Positions 10,445-19,070 of a DNA stretch of 64,000 bases are shown here, in pieces. This DNA comes from Laspinema palackyanum D2a. GTDB taxonomy: Bacteria > Cyanobacteriota > Cyanobacteriia > Cyanobacteriales > Laspinemataceae. The notes under the pieces were generated by a model, which did no database searches, was not told the origin of the DNA, and saw nothing but the letters and a program-made list of their open reading frames with translations. How positions within the stretch are numbered: position 1 is the first letter of the stretch; each line of letters opens with the position of its first letter. The position numbers and the translations under genes were made by a program. The stretch covers positions 124,001-188,000 of the forward strand of contig JAMXFF010000001.1 in assembly GCA_025370845.1 (NCBI GenBank), in the 5' to 3' direction.

Positions 10445-11482
10445 ATGGATATAGTGGAGACTAGACGATCGCAAGAATTGAGAGAGCGCGCCGTAGAGTT
10501 GGCGATCGCCAATCGTGACAGTGAAGCGAGTGCAGTTTTTGCCGAGGCAACGACAGCGACTCGCGCTATTCGTAAAATGTCCAGTCGAGCCATTGCCTTG
10601 TGCGAGTTAGCCGCCGCATTCCACCGCGCCAACCGTCCTGATGAAGCACAGGCTCTGTTTGCCGAAATCCCCCAAATCGCTAAGTTCCTTTGGCCTGTTT
10701 ATAGTCGAGAAAACGTTCTAAGTGAGCTAGTGGCAGCGTTGGCGCAAACAGGACAGTTTTCCGAAGCTGCCTCTATTGCGGCTTCTCTGGTGGGGGAACG
10801 CGAGCGTATCAAGGCGCTGAGGAGTTTGGCGACTGCCTTGGCTCAATCTGGAAACTTTGAGGAAGCCACAACTGTGATCCGTTCGATTTCCAAGGGGACC
10901 GATCGAGTCCGGGGGTTTTTAGAATTGGCCGTGACATTGGAGAATAGCGATCGCCTCGATGAAGCCAGCGCTATGTTTACTGAAGCCGCCACAGTCGCTC
11001 GTTCTATGGAAGGTTGGTCGGTTTACTCGTTACTTAACGTGGTGACAGCCCTGAAACGAGTGAACCGACTCAGCGAAGTCGATGCCCTTCTGACTGAAGC
11101 CAAAACGATCGCCTATTCTGTTGGCGATGAAGTGCGGCGAGAGAATAGTTTCAACCAACTGGCAAAGGAACTGACAAAAGCTGGACGTTTTTCTGATGCC
11201 ATAGAAGTAGCTCGCTCCATGCGCTATTCAGGTTGGCCGGAAAAAGCGCTCTGTGAAATCGTGGCAGCACAGGCTCGTTCTGGACAGTTATCTGAGGCCA
11301 CTGCATTAGCCTACTCCATCCCTGTTGATGGTTATCGAGGGGAAGCACTGAATCACGTCGGTGCAGCACTCAAGTTAGCCAATCGGGATGCGGAAGCGAG
11401 TGCCATTCTCGCGGAGGCGGAAGAAACTCTGAAAGCCGCACGAAAAGCCTGGGCAGAGGAGTTTGCTGACGAGTTGGATTGA
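10445..11482 (+). CDS. Alpha-solenoid helical-repeat protein
   Basis: The 345-residue product consists almost entirely of helix-turn-helix repeats of about 35 residues. A recurrent pattern is LxxLAxALxxxGxxxEAxxxAxxI, for example LSELVAALAQTGQFSEAAS and LRSLATALAQSGNFEEATT. This resembles TPR/PPR-like scaffolds that bind other proteins; no catalytic residues, signal peptide or membrane segment are seen. The start at ATG 10445 is supported by GGAGGTGG (10429-10436) eight bases upstream; TTG 10415 and ATG 10427 upstream are less likely. Function is unknown. It stands alone between two repeat-rich gaps. Confidence 0.8.
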   Translation: MDIVETRRSQELRERAVELAIANRDSEASAVFAEATTATRAIRKMSSRAIALCELAAAFHRANRPDEAQALFAEIPQIAKFLWPVYSRENVLSELVAALAQTGQFSEAASIAASLVGERERIKALRSLATALAQSGNFEEATTVIRSISKGTDRVRGFLELAVTLENSDRLDEASAMFTEAATVARSMEGWSVYSLLNVVTALKRVNRLSEVDALLTEAKTIAYSVGDEVRRENSFNQLAKELTKAGRFSDAIEVARSMRYSGWPEKALCEIVAAQARSGQLSEATALAYSIPVDGYRGEALNHVGAALKLANRDAEASAILAEAEETLKAARKAWAEEFADELD

Positions 11483-11654
11483 ATGTGAGCGCGAGTATCC
11501 TCAATTATGCGATCGTTCTGGCATTTTACTCCGTTACCTCGTTTCTGGGACAATTGTTGTTTTATGGCCTAAATTCAGGAAAGAAACCTGGTTTCTCAAC
11601 TTCTACCCCAGGACTAGAAACCTGGTTTCTGCGACAATTTTTGTTGGATTGCCT

Positions 11655-11796
11655 AATTAGACCTCTTGCAAAATTCTTTAAAGCCCCGCAGGAACTAAAC
11701 ATTTATTCCTCTGGCTTCCCCCTTATTAAGGGGGACGGGAGGGGGATCTCAGGGGGGTTGGGGGGATCAATCCTTTTTTTTGCAAGAGGTCTAATT
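11655..11796. repeat. MITE-like element with perfect 18-bp terminal inverted repeats
   Basis: AATTAGACCTCTTGCAAA at 11655-11672 is the exact reverse complement of 11779-11796. The 142-bp interior has no gene and carries the CCCCC...GGGGGATC motif also found in other elements here. The rest of the 11483-11948 gap holds copies of GAAACCTGGTTTCT and one ACTACGAAC hairpin module. Confidence 0.8.
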
Positions 11797-11872
11797 TAGG
11801 AAAGAAACCCGGTTTCTCAAACTTTTACAACAGGAGCAATAACTCTGAGAAGCGCTATCGTTGCATCAAGAT

Positions 11873-11897
11873 AACTCCTGAAGGAGTTACTACGAAC
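11873..11897 (+). repeat. ACTACGAAC hairpin module
   Basis: AACTCC-TGAA-GGAGTT followed by ACTACGAAC. This is one member of a family in which the stem sequence changes but pairing and the tail are kept. Confidence 0.65.
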
Positions 11898-11948
11898 GAG
11901 GAATTTTGATTTAAAATAATTGAGTCAACCCCTCTTAAAATTAAGTCC

Positions 11949-13487
11949 ATGAATCTTCCTCGGGTGAGAGCGCCAGAATTTCCTTCCCATCAACCTTGGT
12001 TAAATTGTAACAGTCCCTTATCCCTGGGTCAATTAAAAGGCCGAATTGTTCTCCTTGACTTTTGGACTTATTGCTGTATTAACTGCCTGCATATTTTACC
12101 GGATTTAAAATACTTAGAGCAAAAATATCCCGAACATCTCACCGTAATTGGCGTTCATTCAGCTAAATTTGAGAACGAAAAGGAAACAGAAAATATCCGG
12201 CAAGCGATTCTTCGGTATGATATCGAACATCCGGTGATTGTGGATCAGGAGTTTGAAATTTGGCAACAGTATGCGGTGCGCGCATGGCCGACTTTAATTT
12301 TAATTGACCCTTTGGGATATGTAGTGGAAATGGTTTCTGGAGAAGGGAAACGGGGGGAATTGGATGAGGCGATCGCCCAATTAATCGCCCAGCAACAAGC
12401 TCAAGGTTCCGTCTCAATTCCCGATATCAAATCTGTCCTAGAAAAACAAAAAAATCCTATAATTACCCCCTTAGCCTTTCCCGGGAAAGTCCTCGCCGAT
12501 ACCGCCAGCAGTCGCCTGTTTATTGCCGACTCGGGACATCATCGCATCATTGTCACCACCCTAGAAGGCACTGTACAATCCATCATCGGCAACGGGACCT
12601 CTGGATTCACCGATGGGTCTTTTTCGGAAGCGCAATTTTTTGGACCCCAAGGCATGAGTTGGGATGGTAACTGTCAGTGTCTTTATGTGGCGGATACGGA
12701 AAATCATGCCATCCGGCAAATCGATTTCACCACGGAACAGGTGCAAACCCTCGCGGGAACTGGAACACAAAATCGCACCTTGGGTCCTCAAGGAGGTCAT
12801 GGATTAGAAACCCCTTTAAATTCCCCCTGGGATTTAGAACTGATTGGCGGGGAACTGTTATTAATTGCAATGGCCGGGTCCCACCAAATTTGGGCAATGG
12901 ATTTGATGGATGGAACCGTGGGGACCTACAGTGGCATCGGTGCAGAAGCTGGCATTGATGGAGAACTCGATGAGGCAGCATTTGCTCAACCTAGCGGCAT
13001 TACGACCGATGACGAGGAACTGTTTGTGGCGGATAGTGAAATTAGTTCAATTCGGGCGATCGGGTTAGGAGATCAACCCCGAGTCCGAACCCTCTGCGGT
13101 AGTGGGGATTTGTTTGGATTTGGCGATCGCGATGGGACCGCAGAAGAGGCCCTATTGCAACATTGTCTCGGCATCGATTATGGCGAGGGATTGTTGTGGG
13201 TTGCAGATACCTACAACCACAAAATTAAAACTATCCATCCCAAAACGGGAACGTGCAAAACCATTCTAGGAGATGGAACCCCCGGATTATTAGACGGTAA
13301 AAATACCGCCACTCGCTTTTTTGAACCGGGGGGTTTGAGTATTGCTACAGGTATCCTTTTTATTGCCGATACCAATAATCATCGCATCCGACAGGTAGCA
13401 TTAGATACTTTAACGGTAACCACTCTGGAGTTTCCTGGATTATGTGCACCGGGGTTTTGTGTACCCGAGAATTCAGCGAAAAACTAA
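11949..13487 (+). CDS. Thioredoxin-like domain fused to NHL repeats
   Basis: The 512-residue product has an N-terminal TlpA-type thioredoxin domain (residues about 1-150) with the redox pair in FWTYCCINC (CINC). A C-terminal beta-propeller follows, built from NHL repeats such as LFIADSGHHRI, LYVADTENHAIRQI, LWVADTYNHKI and LFIADTNNHRIRQV. The layout matches NHLRC2-type proteins. It probably performs thiol-disulfide exchange on, or binding to, an unknown partner. No signal peptide is visible, so a cytoplasmic site is likely. It stands alone, followed by a terminator-like hairpin at 13569-13594. Confidence 0.88.
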   Translation: MNLPRVRAPEFPSHQPWLNCNSPLSLGQLKGRIVLLDFWTYCCINCLHILPDLKYLEQKYPEHLTVIGVHSAKFENEKETENIRQAILRYDIEHPVIVDQEFEIWQQYAVRAWPTLILIDPLGYVVEMVSGEGKRGELDEAIAQLIAQQQAQGSVSIPDIKSVLEKQKNPIITPLAFPGKVLADTASSRLFIADSGHHRIIVTTLEGTVQSIIGNGTSGFTDGSFSEAQFFGPQGMSWDGNCQCLYVADTENHAIRQIDFTTEQVQTLAGTGTQNRTLGPQGGHGLETPLNSPWDLELIGGELLLIAMAGSHQIWAMDLMDGTVGTYSGIGAEAGIDGELDEAAFAQPSGITTDDEELFVADSEISSIRAIGLGDQPRVRTLCGSGDLFGFGDRDGTAEEALLQHCLGIDYGEGLLWVADTYNHKIKTIHPKTGTCKTILGDGTPGLLDGKNTATRFFEPGGLSIATGILFIADTNNHRIRQVALDTLTVTTLEFPGLCAPGFCVPENSAKN

Positions 13488-13568
13488 CTACTCTAACATA
13501 AGGCTCAGACCGCTTCAAAAATAAGGACACTCGGTCTGAGGCCAAGTCAAGAAAGCCCCTAAATAACC

Positions 13569-13594
13569 TCCCCGAATGGGGATTTTATTTTTTA
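13569..13594 (+). terminator. Probable rho-independent terminator
   Basis: TCCCC-GAAT-GGGGA followed by TTTTATTTTTTAT, about 80 nt after the stop of the thioredoxin-NHL gene. The stem is short but the T-rich tract is long. Confidence 0.55.
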
Positions 13595-13595
13595 T

Positions 13596-13910
13596 CCGGA
13601 CAGAGAGAGAATTTTCCAAAAATTTTGACCGTAGAACTAGACAGGAATGCCGCGATAACGTTAGAATTTGGCCCGGGACGTCTAAATCGAAATTCACTTT
13701 CGGGTTTGATATAAAGAGTCAACGGTTATAGGTTTGAGTCAACTTTTTTCTTAAAGGTTCAAACCCAGTTGGCTACCCCTCAAGAGAAGTGGACAAAACG
13801 CACCCACCTCCTCGGGTTCCAAATGGTTGGAATGGGGGAGTGTTAAACCAGTTCAGTTGCCTTACAGTCGATCACCACACCGTTCATCGTGCGGGAGACG
13901 TCAATCGAAA
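13596..13910. other. Intergenic region upstream of nucleoside transporter
   Basis: No gene, tRNA or repeat family member was recognised here. An in-frame ATG at 13827 would extend the transporter by 28 residues of unconserved appearance. Confidence 0.4.
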
Positions 13911-15347
13911 ATGAATCCGATATTAAATTTACTCTCATTACTCGGAATCGTGGGGCTATGCTTTATTGCATGGCTGGGTTCCGAAGATCGTCGCATTATT
14001 CCCTGGAAGGTCATCTTTTGGGGAATTGGCCTACAAATGGTTGTGGGATTAATCGTGTTTGGGTTGGGCAGCAATCTCGTTGAAGGACTGAGTAACTTGC
14101 TCAATGTGGTCCTGGATGCGTCAGAAGCTGGGGCACAATTCCTGTTTGGGGGACCAGCTTCGATGTTGGTGTCCGACCCCAATTTTGCCGCCGGTCCAGG
14201 GCCAGCAGGTCGCTGGATTGCGCGAACCGTGGGCAATCCTTACGTTGCGGTAGCGGGCGATCGCCTCGGTACTGATAACCTCAATCCCGGTTTTGCTTAT
14301 GTTCTGGCCTTTCGCGCCTTGCCACAAGTCATTTTCTTCTCGGGATTGGTCAGTCTACTCTATCGCCTGAATATTATTCAGCCGGTGGTCAAGTGGTTTG
14401 CGGTCATTTTCCAAAAAACCATGAGAATCAGTGGTGCTGAAGCGGTGGCAGGGGCGGCTAATATTTTTGTGGGGATTGAATCGGCGATCGCCATCAAACC
14501 CTTCTTATTAGACATGACCCGCAGCGAACTTTGCGCGATTTTGACCAGTTGCTTTGGCTCGATCGCCTCTTCGGTACTAGCCCTCTATGCCGGTTTATTG
14601 CGCCCCACTTTTCCCTCCATTGCCGGTCACTTGGTCTCCGCTTCGATTATGACCATTCCCGCTTGTTTCGTGATTTCTAAACTGTTAATCCCCGAAACCG
14701 GCGAACCGAAAACCCTCGGTCACATCCCCGATGACAAAGAGTCTGACTCCTCTAAACGTCCCAACCCAATGGATAGTTTAATTGGCGGGGCCTTGGATGG
14801 GGTGAAAATGGCCGTGGGAATTGCTGCTGCAATTATTGCCATTCTGGGAATGGTTGCCCTGATTAATGCGGTCTTTAGTGGAATCTCCACTCTCGTACTG
14901 GGAGCCTCTCCAGCGGGTGACACTTCTTTGGTGACCCAGTTCTTTGCTAATCCTCTAGCCAATCTCCTGGGAATGTTATTTTTACCCCTGACCTTTTTAA
15001 CCGGGGTCTCCCTAGATTGGCAAGAATTGTGGAGCTGTTCCCTGTTGATTGGCCGCAGGCTATTTGAAACCAATATCCCCCCCTATCAAGCCCTTGGGGT
15101 GTTCGCCCAGACTGGGGAAATCAGCACTCGCGCCCTGTTAATCGTCAGCTATGTGCTCTGTGGGTTTACCCATTTCGCCTCCTACGGCATTTTTGTCGGC
15201 GGGTTATCCGGGTTAATCCCGGAACGTCGCAATGAAGTGGCTTCCCTGGGCTTTAAAGCGCTTTGGGCAGGCACTTTAGCCACGTTAATGACCGGCTGTA
15301 TGGCGGGGTTATTTGATATCGGTAACGCCGCTGTCTTAGGCCGCTAG
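13911..15347 (+). CDS. CNT-family nucleoside transporter (NupC type)
   Basis: This is an inner-membrane cation-coupled nucleoside symporter. From ATG 13911 (MNPILNLLSLLGIVGLCF) the protein has 478 residues, with about ten hydrophobic segments in the N-terminal, core and gate arrangement. Recognisable parts are GAQFLFGGPAS, FAFRALPQVIFFS-like text (AYVLAFRALPQVIFFSGL), SGAEAVAGAANIFVGIESA in the core and YVLCGFTHFASYGIFVGGL near the end. The loop around residue 95-125 is longer than in Escherichia coli NupC. It stands alone, so regulation cannot be inferred. Confidence 0.9.
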   Translation: MNPILNLLSLLGIVGLCFIAWLGSEDRRIIPWKVIFWGIGLQMVVGLIVFGLGSNLVEGLSNLLNVVLDASEAGAQFLFGGPASMLVSDPNFAAGPGPAGRWIARTVGNPYVAVAGDRLGTDNLNPGFAYVLAFRALPQVIFFSGLVSLLYRLNIIQPVVKWFAVIFQKTMRISGAEAVAGAANIFVGIESAIAIKPFLLDMTRSELCAILTSCFGSIASSVLALYAGLLRPTFPSIAGHLVSASIMTIPACFVISKLLIPETGEPKTLGHIPDDKESDSSKRPNPMDSLIGGALDGVKMAVGIAAAIIAILGMVALINAVFSGISTLVLGASPAGDTSLVTQFFANPLANLLGMLFLPLTFLTGVSLDWQELWSCSLLIGRRLFETNIPPYQALGVFAQTGEISTRALLIVSYVLCGFTHFASYGIFVGGLSGLIPERRNEVASLGFKALWAGTLATLMTGCMAGLFDIGNAAVLGR

Positions 15348-15531
15348 AGGGTCGGTACTGTATTAAATCAAGGGGACAAGAAACCGGGTTTTATTGCCGT
15401 TACTTTGTGACTGATTAGCTCATATTTTCTGGCATAAACCCGGTTTGTCTTCCCAATCCTGTACCGATGTCCTGGGCGATCGCCTATTTCCTGGATCAAT
15501 CACTCCCAGTATGAAAACGAGGAAGCTGAAA

Positions 15532-16323
15532 ATGAAACGAAACCGGCTTTGGCTGCTCGGTTTGGGTCTGTTAACGGCCCTGACCCTGATGATGGCCGAC
15601 GATCGGGCAATTCCCCTGCACCCCCAGGTGGGTCTCTCGAATTTCCAGTTAAATGCTCGCGCAGCAGAGGCTCCTTTGACGGTGATTCAAGTCGCCCAAA
15701 GAGGCTCTCAAACCACCCCATCTCCCCAATCTTCGCCATCTCCCCAATCTCCCCAATCTTCCCCATCTCGCCAATCTTCCCCCCCTCCTACTCCCGCGCC
15801 GAGTCTCTCTGCGGAAGAACGAGAGGCGAGTCCTGTCCAGTTGAGTGAAGAACCCTATAAAGACCCCGGGGGACGGTTTACGGTGGGACTGCTGGCGGAA
15901 TATTTACCGGCTGAAAATGAAGAATCTGAAGCGGAAAGAGGACGTCTGGAACCCTATAAAGTTGGGTCTTCAGCGGGGATTCCCTTAATCGAATCTCCTG
16001 ATGGAAATTTAGCCTATACGGTGATTGTTCAACCCCTGGCGACGGCCCGCACCTTGAGTAATGAGGAGTTGGCAGAAATTGCCATTGAGGAATTTAAGCG
16101 CGGGGAAGGATTTAGTCCCGCTGAGTTTAGACCAGTCGCCTCGGGAGAGGTGCTTGTCCCTTGGACAGGGATTTTTAATAATAAGACGCCGATGCAGGGG
16201 ACAATTTTGGTCCGGCAGCGCGATCGCACGGTCTATTTGTTGCTGATTTCTGCAACGGATGTGGCTGCATCGAAACTCGAACCGGCGATCGCCTTATTAT
16301 TCGAGACCCTCGAACCCCTCTAA
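15532..16323 (+). CDS. Secreted hypothetical protein with Ser/Pro/Gln linker
   Basis: I do not recognise the family with confidence. From ATG 15532 (GAGGAAG seven bases upstream) the protein has 263 residues: a signal peptide or membrane anchor (KRNRLWLLGLGLLTALTLMMA), a low-complexity linker of repeated SPQS units at about residues 63-88, and a globular C-terminal domain of about 155 residues. That domain starts PYKDPGGRFTVGLL and ends in an alpha-helical EPAIALLFETL. Its overall plan recalls PsbP/Mog1-like folds, but this is only an impression. The linker is encoded by a short tandem array of CTCCCCAAT-type units. In-frame ATGs at 15445 and 15511 lie upstream. Confidence 0.7.
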   Translation: MKRNRLWLLGLGLLTALTLMMADDRAIPLHPQVGLSNFQLNARAAEAPLTVIQVAQRGSQTTPSPQSSPSPQSPQSSPSRQSSPPPTPAPSLSAEEREASPVQLSEEPYKDPGGRFTVGLLAEYLPAENEESEAERGRLEPYKVGSSAGIPLIESPDGNLAYTVIVQPLATARTLSNEELAEIAIEEFKRGEGFSPAEFRPVASGEVLVPWTGIFNNKTPMQGTILVRQRDRTVYLLLISATDVAASKLEPAIALLFETLEPL

Positions 16324-16401
16324 CCTCCCTCCCTCACCGTCCCAAAATAACTAGGGTGGGCTCAAGCCCACCTTAACTTATTCAAGGGGTAAAAAAGAAC
16401 G

Positions 16402-16477
16402 TTTGTAGTAACCCCTTCAGGGGTTGCCCTGTCAAGGGACTTGCATCAAGAGGACCCCTGAAGGGGTCACTACGAAC
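16402..16477. repeat. Pair of ACTACGAAC hairpin modules, opposite orientation
   Basis: GTTTGTAGTAACCCC-TTCA-GGGGTT near 16401-16425 (minus orientation) and GACCCC-TGAA-GGGGTC followed by ACTACGAAC at 16453-16477 (plus orientation). Confidence 0.6.
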
Positions 16478-16490
16478 AATTTACGAACAA

Positions 16491-16610
16491 TTAGGGATTT
16501 CCATAGAAAAAGTTCTGCATTAGAAGTAATGCCGAATTATTCAAGCCCCCCTTCTTAAGGGGGGTTGGGGGGATCTCTCCTACAAGATTTTATTTTTTGG
16601 AGTTCCCTTA
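16491..16610. repeat. MITE-like element A, copy 1
   Basis: This 120-bp element begins TTAGGGATTTCCATAGAAAA and ends TTTTTTGGAGTTCCCTTA, so its termini are imperfect inverted repeats. The inside carries CCCCCCTTCTTAAGGGGGG. A near-identical copy lies inverted at 48499-48619. Its right end matches the left end of the B elements. Confidence 0.75.
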
Positions 16611-16627
16611 CTGTTCATCGGCTCAAC

Positions 16628-17524
16628 TTACGATTTCAGACAGCCCAGTAGATTTAGAATTTTATCTTGATCTTCTAAATTTCCGACAATGCGGCGCACG
16701 GGCAACGGCCACATTTTGACCAGGGTAGGCGTAGCGGAAACATGAGCCTGTTCTGCCTGTTCTGGATGTTTAGAAACATCAATCACTTTCAAGGTATAGG
16801 GATAGCCTAAAGACTCTTCCAAAAGCTGGTGCAAGGTCTTCAGGGTTCTCTCCGTTGCTCCTGTATGACCCGAAACAAATAACCGGAGCACATATCCTTG
16901 AGTCGGGGTTTGTTCGGACAAAGTAAACCTCAACTTCGGGGATAAATTCGGGGGGTGAATGCTACCTTCGTCTGCGGTGGACTCCAAGCGGACAATCAGC
17001 TCATGATTTTCCCAGAGTTGGGGAAACTGCTGACGATAGGTGCCTAACACCATTGGATGACATAACTCTTCGGACCAAGGCGCGATCGCCCAAGTCAAGT
17101 CCTCCATTTCAAAGATAGCATTCAGCAAGGCTTGATAGCGCAGGACGGCAGGAGAGGCGATCGCGGAAGTTTGGACTTGTCCGCTATAGGGATCAAGCCA
17201 TCGGTCCACCGTTGCGGTATAACAAGGAACCAGGAAATGGGGCGGTTCTATTAGCCCCAACCATTCTTGCAGGACCGCACATAAATTCAGATGCCACCGA
17301 TTTTTTTTGCTCGGGTCTATACAGTAAATCAGGTCTCCACCGGGAGTAAACAAAGCAATCCCTTTAAATAAGGGAGGAAGAGAAGAGGATGGGTTTTTCA
17401 ACAAATCGCGATCGCTGGGATATGAGAAACGGGTACTAGGCGCTATACGAAATAGTACAAGACGGAACCCTTTGATGACCGTTGAGTTATGAAGGGACGG
17501 TAGCTTGGAACCCTGACCCTTCAT
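16628..17524 (-). CDS. KaiB-domain protein with extra N-terminal domain
   Basis: The last 90 or so residues of this 298-residue protein (YVLRLFVSGHTGATERTLK ... VSATPTLVKMWPLPVRRIVG) match the thioredoxin-like KaiB/SasA-N fold used in the cyanobacterial clock. Residues about 50-200 form a separate domain (FKGIALFTPGGDLIYCIDP, LRYQALLNAIFEMEDLTWA) that I do not recognise. Family KaiB binds KaiC; whether this longer protein does so is unknown. The gene follows the PilT-like gene by 36 bp on the same strand, suggesting an operon. The 5' end is uncertain: tandem TTG codons near residue 41 just before the conserved part are an alternative start. Confidence 0.8.
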   Translation of the reverse strand: MKGQGSKLPSLHNSTVIKGFRLVLFRIAPSTRFSYPSDRDLLKNPSSSLPPLFKGIALFTPGGDLIYCIDPSKKNRWHLNLCAVLQEWLGLIEPPHFLVPCYTATVDRWLDPYSGQVQTSAIASPAVLRYQALLNAIFEMEDLTWAIAPWSEELCHPMVLGTYRQQFPQLWENHELIVRLESTADEGSIHPPNLSPKLRFTLSEQTPTQGYVLRLFVSGHTGATERTLKTLHQLLEESLGYPYTLKVIDVSKHPEQAEQAHVSATPTLVKMWPLPVRRIVGNLEDQDKILNLLGCLKS

Positions 17525-17560
17525 AACGGATCACGCCACTACAAAAACCTGAACGAAGGT

Positions 17561-18847
17561 TTAAATCCGACCTCGGAGCATTTGAGCCATTTCGTTCGGA
17601 GTGGGCGACTGTTCCAAGGCAATTTCTTCCGTAATTCGCCCTTCTTGATACAGTTCATAGAGCGATCGGTTCATCGTCGTCATGCCTTCATAAGTATCTT
17701 TCAGCATGATTTGTTGAATATCCTCATACTGTTCTTTGAGCATATATTCCTTGATGACATCCGTATTAATCAGAATATCGTGGAACGCCGCTCGTTTTCC
17801 ATCGGTGGTTTTACACAACAACTGGGCAATAATCGAAACTAGAATTTCCGACAGCGAAACCCGAATTGAAATCTGTTCTTCCGCTGAGAACATATCCAAA
17901 ATCCGAGTCAGGGTTTTGACTGCACTATTCGTATGCAGCGTTCCCATGACTAAGTGACCCGTCGAGGCTGCTTTCATAGCAATAGAGACGGTCTCCTTAT
18001 CCCGAATTTCTCCCACCAACATCATGTCTGGGTCTTGCCGCAATGCCCCTTTGAGCGCATTAAAAAACTTCAGGGTATGCCGACCGACTTCCCGGTGTTT
18101 AATCAGGGATTTCTTACTTTCATGAACGAATTCCACCGGATCCTCAATGGTGATCATGTGATAGGCGAAATTCTTATTCATGTAGTCGATCATCGCCGCC
18201 ATTGTGGTAGACTTACCCGAACCCGTCGGTCCCGTCACCAACACCAAACCCTTGTGATAATGGCAGACTTTTTTAAACACTTCAGGCAAGTTTAGCTGCT
18301 CCATCGTCAGGATTTTGGCAGCAATCAGTCGCAACACCATCGCTGGACCCGCTAAGGAGTCAAACGCACTGATCCGGACCCGCACAAACCCAAAATCAAA
18401 CGCCCCGTCAAAGTCTAGGTTTTCCTGAAACTGCTGAATTTCTTCCGTGCTCATGCACTCGCGCAACCAACTCATAAAGGTATTGAGATCGGTGACGGGA
18501 TACCCAGCTTCGGCAATATCCCCGCGTTTACGGAAGCGCGGCAGTTCATTGACCCCAAGGTGAATATCGGAAATTCCCTCTTCATTGGCCTGCACCACGA
18601 GGTCCCGCAAGGTCGGATGTCCGGGACTAGGGCCGGGACCTTTGGGGGCTGCGGGTGCCGCAGGGGTTGCCGGTTGGGCCCCAGGGGCTACACCAGCCGG
18701 GGGACCCGGTGGGGGACCCGGTGGCCGCCCCGGTGGTGGCGGCGGCGGTGGTGGCGGAGGGGGACCTCCAGGGGCGCGGGCTGCCGGGGGCCGACCGGGT
18801 GGCGGGGGTGGCGGCGGTGGAACAGGTGGACGCTGAGATTGTGTCAT
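17561..18847 (-). CDS. PilT-like type IV pilus retraction ATPase with proline-rich N-terminus
   Basis: This is a hexameric secretion ATPase of the PilT/PilU group, predicted to drive pilus retraction (twitching, phototaxis or gliding) at the inner membrane. The 428-residue protein has Walker A GPTGSGKS at residues 206-213, the ITIEDPVEF Asp box, MMLVGEIRDKET as Walker B and the His box LVMGTLHTNSA. Before the usual PilT start (LRDLVVQANEEGISDIHLG, near residue 81) there is an unusual stretch of about 75 residues rich in Pro, Gly and Ala with poly-proline runs. Cyanobacteria usually have a second PilT paralogue; this would fit PilT2, but the assignment is inferred. A KaiB-domain gene follows 36 bp downstream. 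Confidence 0.9.
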   Translation of the reverse strand: MTQSQRPPVPPPPPPPPGRPPAARAPGGPPPPPPPPPPPGRPPGPPPGPPAGVAPGAQPATPAAPAAPKGPGPSPGHPTLRDLVVQANEEGISDIHLGVNELPRFRKRGDIAEAGYPVTDLNTFMSWLRECMSTEEIQQFQENLDFDGAFDFGFVRVRISAFDSLAGPAMVLRLIAAKILTMEQLNLPEVFKKVCHYHKGLVLVTGPTGSGKSTTMAAMIDYMNKNFAYHMITIEDPVEFVHESKKSLIKHREVGRHTLKFFNALKGALRQDPDMMLVGEIRDKETVSIAMKAASTGHLVMGTLHTNSAVKTLTRILDMFSAEEQISIRVSLSEILVSIIAQLLCKTTDGKRAAFHDILINTDVIKEYMLKEQYEDIQQIMLKDTYEGMTTMNRSLYELYQEGRITEEIALEQSPTPNEMAQMLRGRI

Positions 18848-19070
18848 GACTCTCTCTCTATTAACGAACAGGGATTAAATTTTAGGGAGTTGGTTCAGTC
18901 TAGGGAAGGGGGGAATCCGGGCAGTCGAGTAAGTCTAGCAATCAACGAGTGGATGTATTCTAAGATAGATCTAACTCAGCCCTCTCTTTGTCAAAGTTTT
19001 CCCAAAACTTGACATCTTTTAACAGAATGGGTTGGTTCCGCCTGTTGTTCACCTGCTGATAAAGCGCCCC

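Noticed and set aside
11479-11799. 106-codon plus-strand frame
   Set aside because: Runs through GAAACCTGGTTTCT repeats and a MITE-like element; the protein text is translated repeat.
18560-19012. Long Arg/Gly/Trp-rich frame opposite the PilT gene
   Set aside because: It is the antisense of the poly-proline stretch, where GC-rich repeats leave several frames open by chance.
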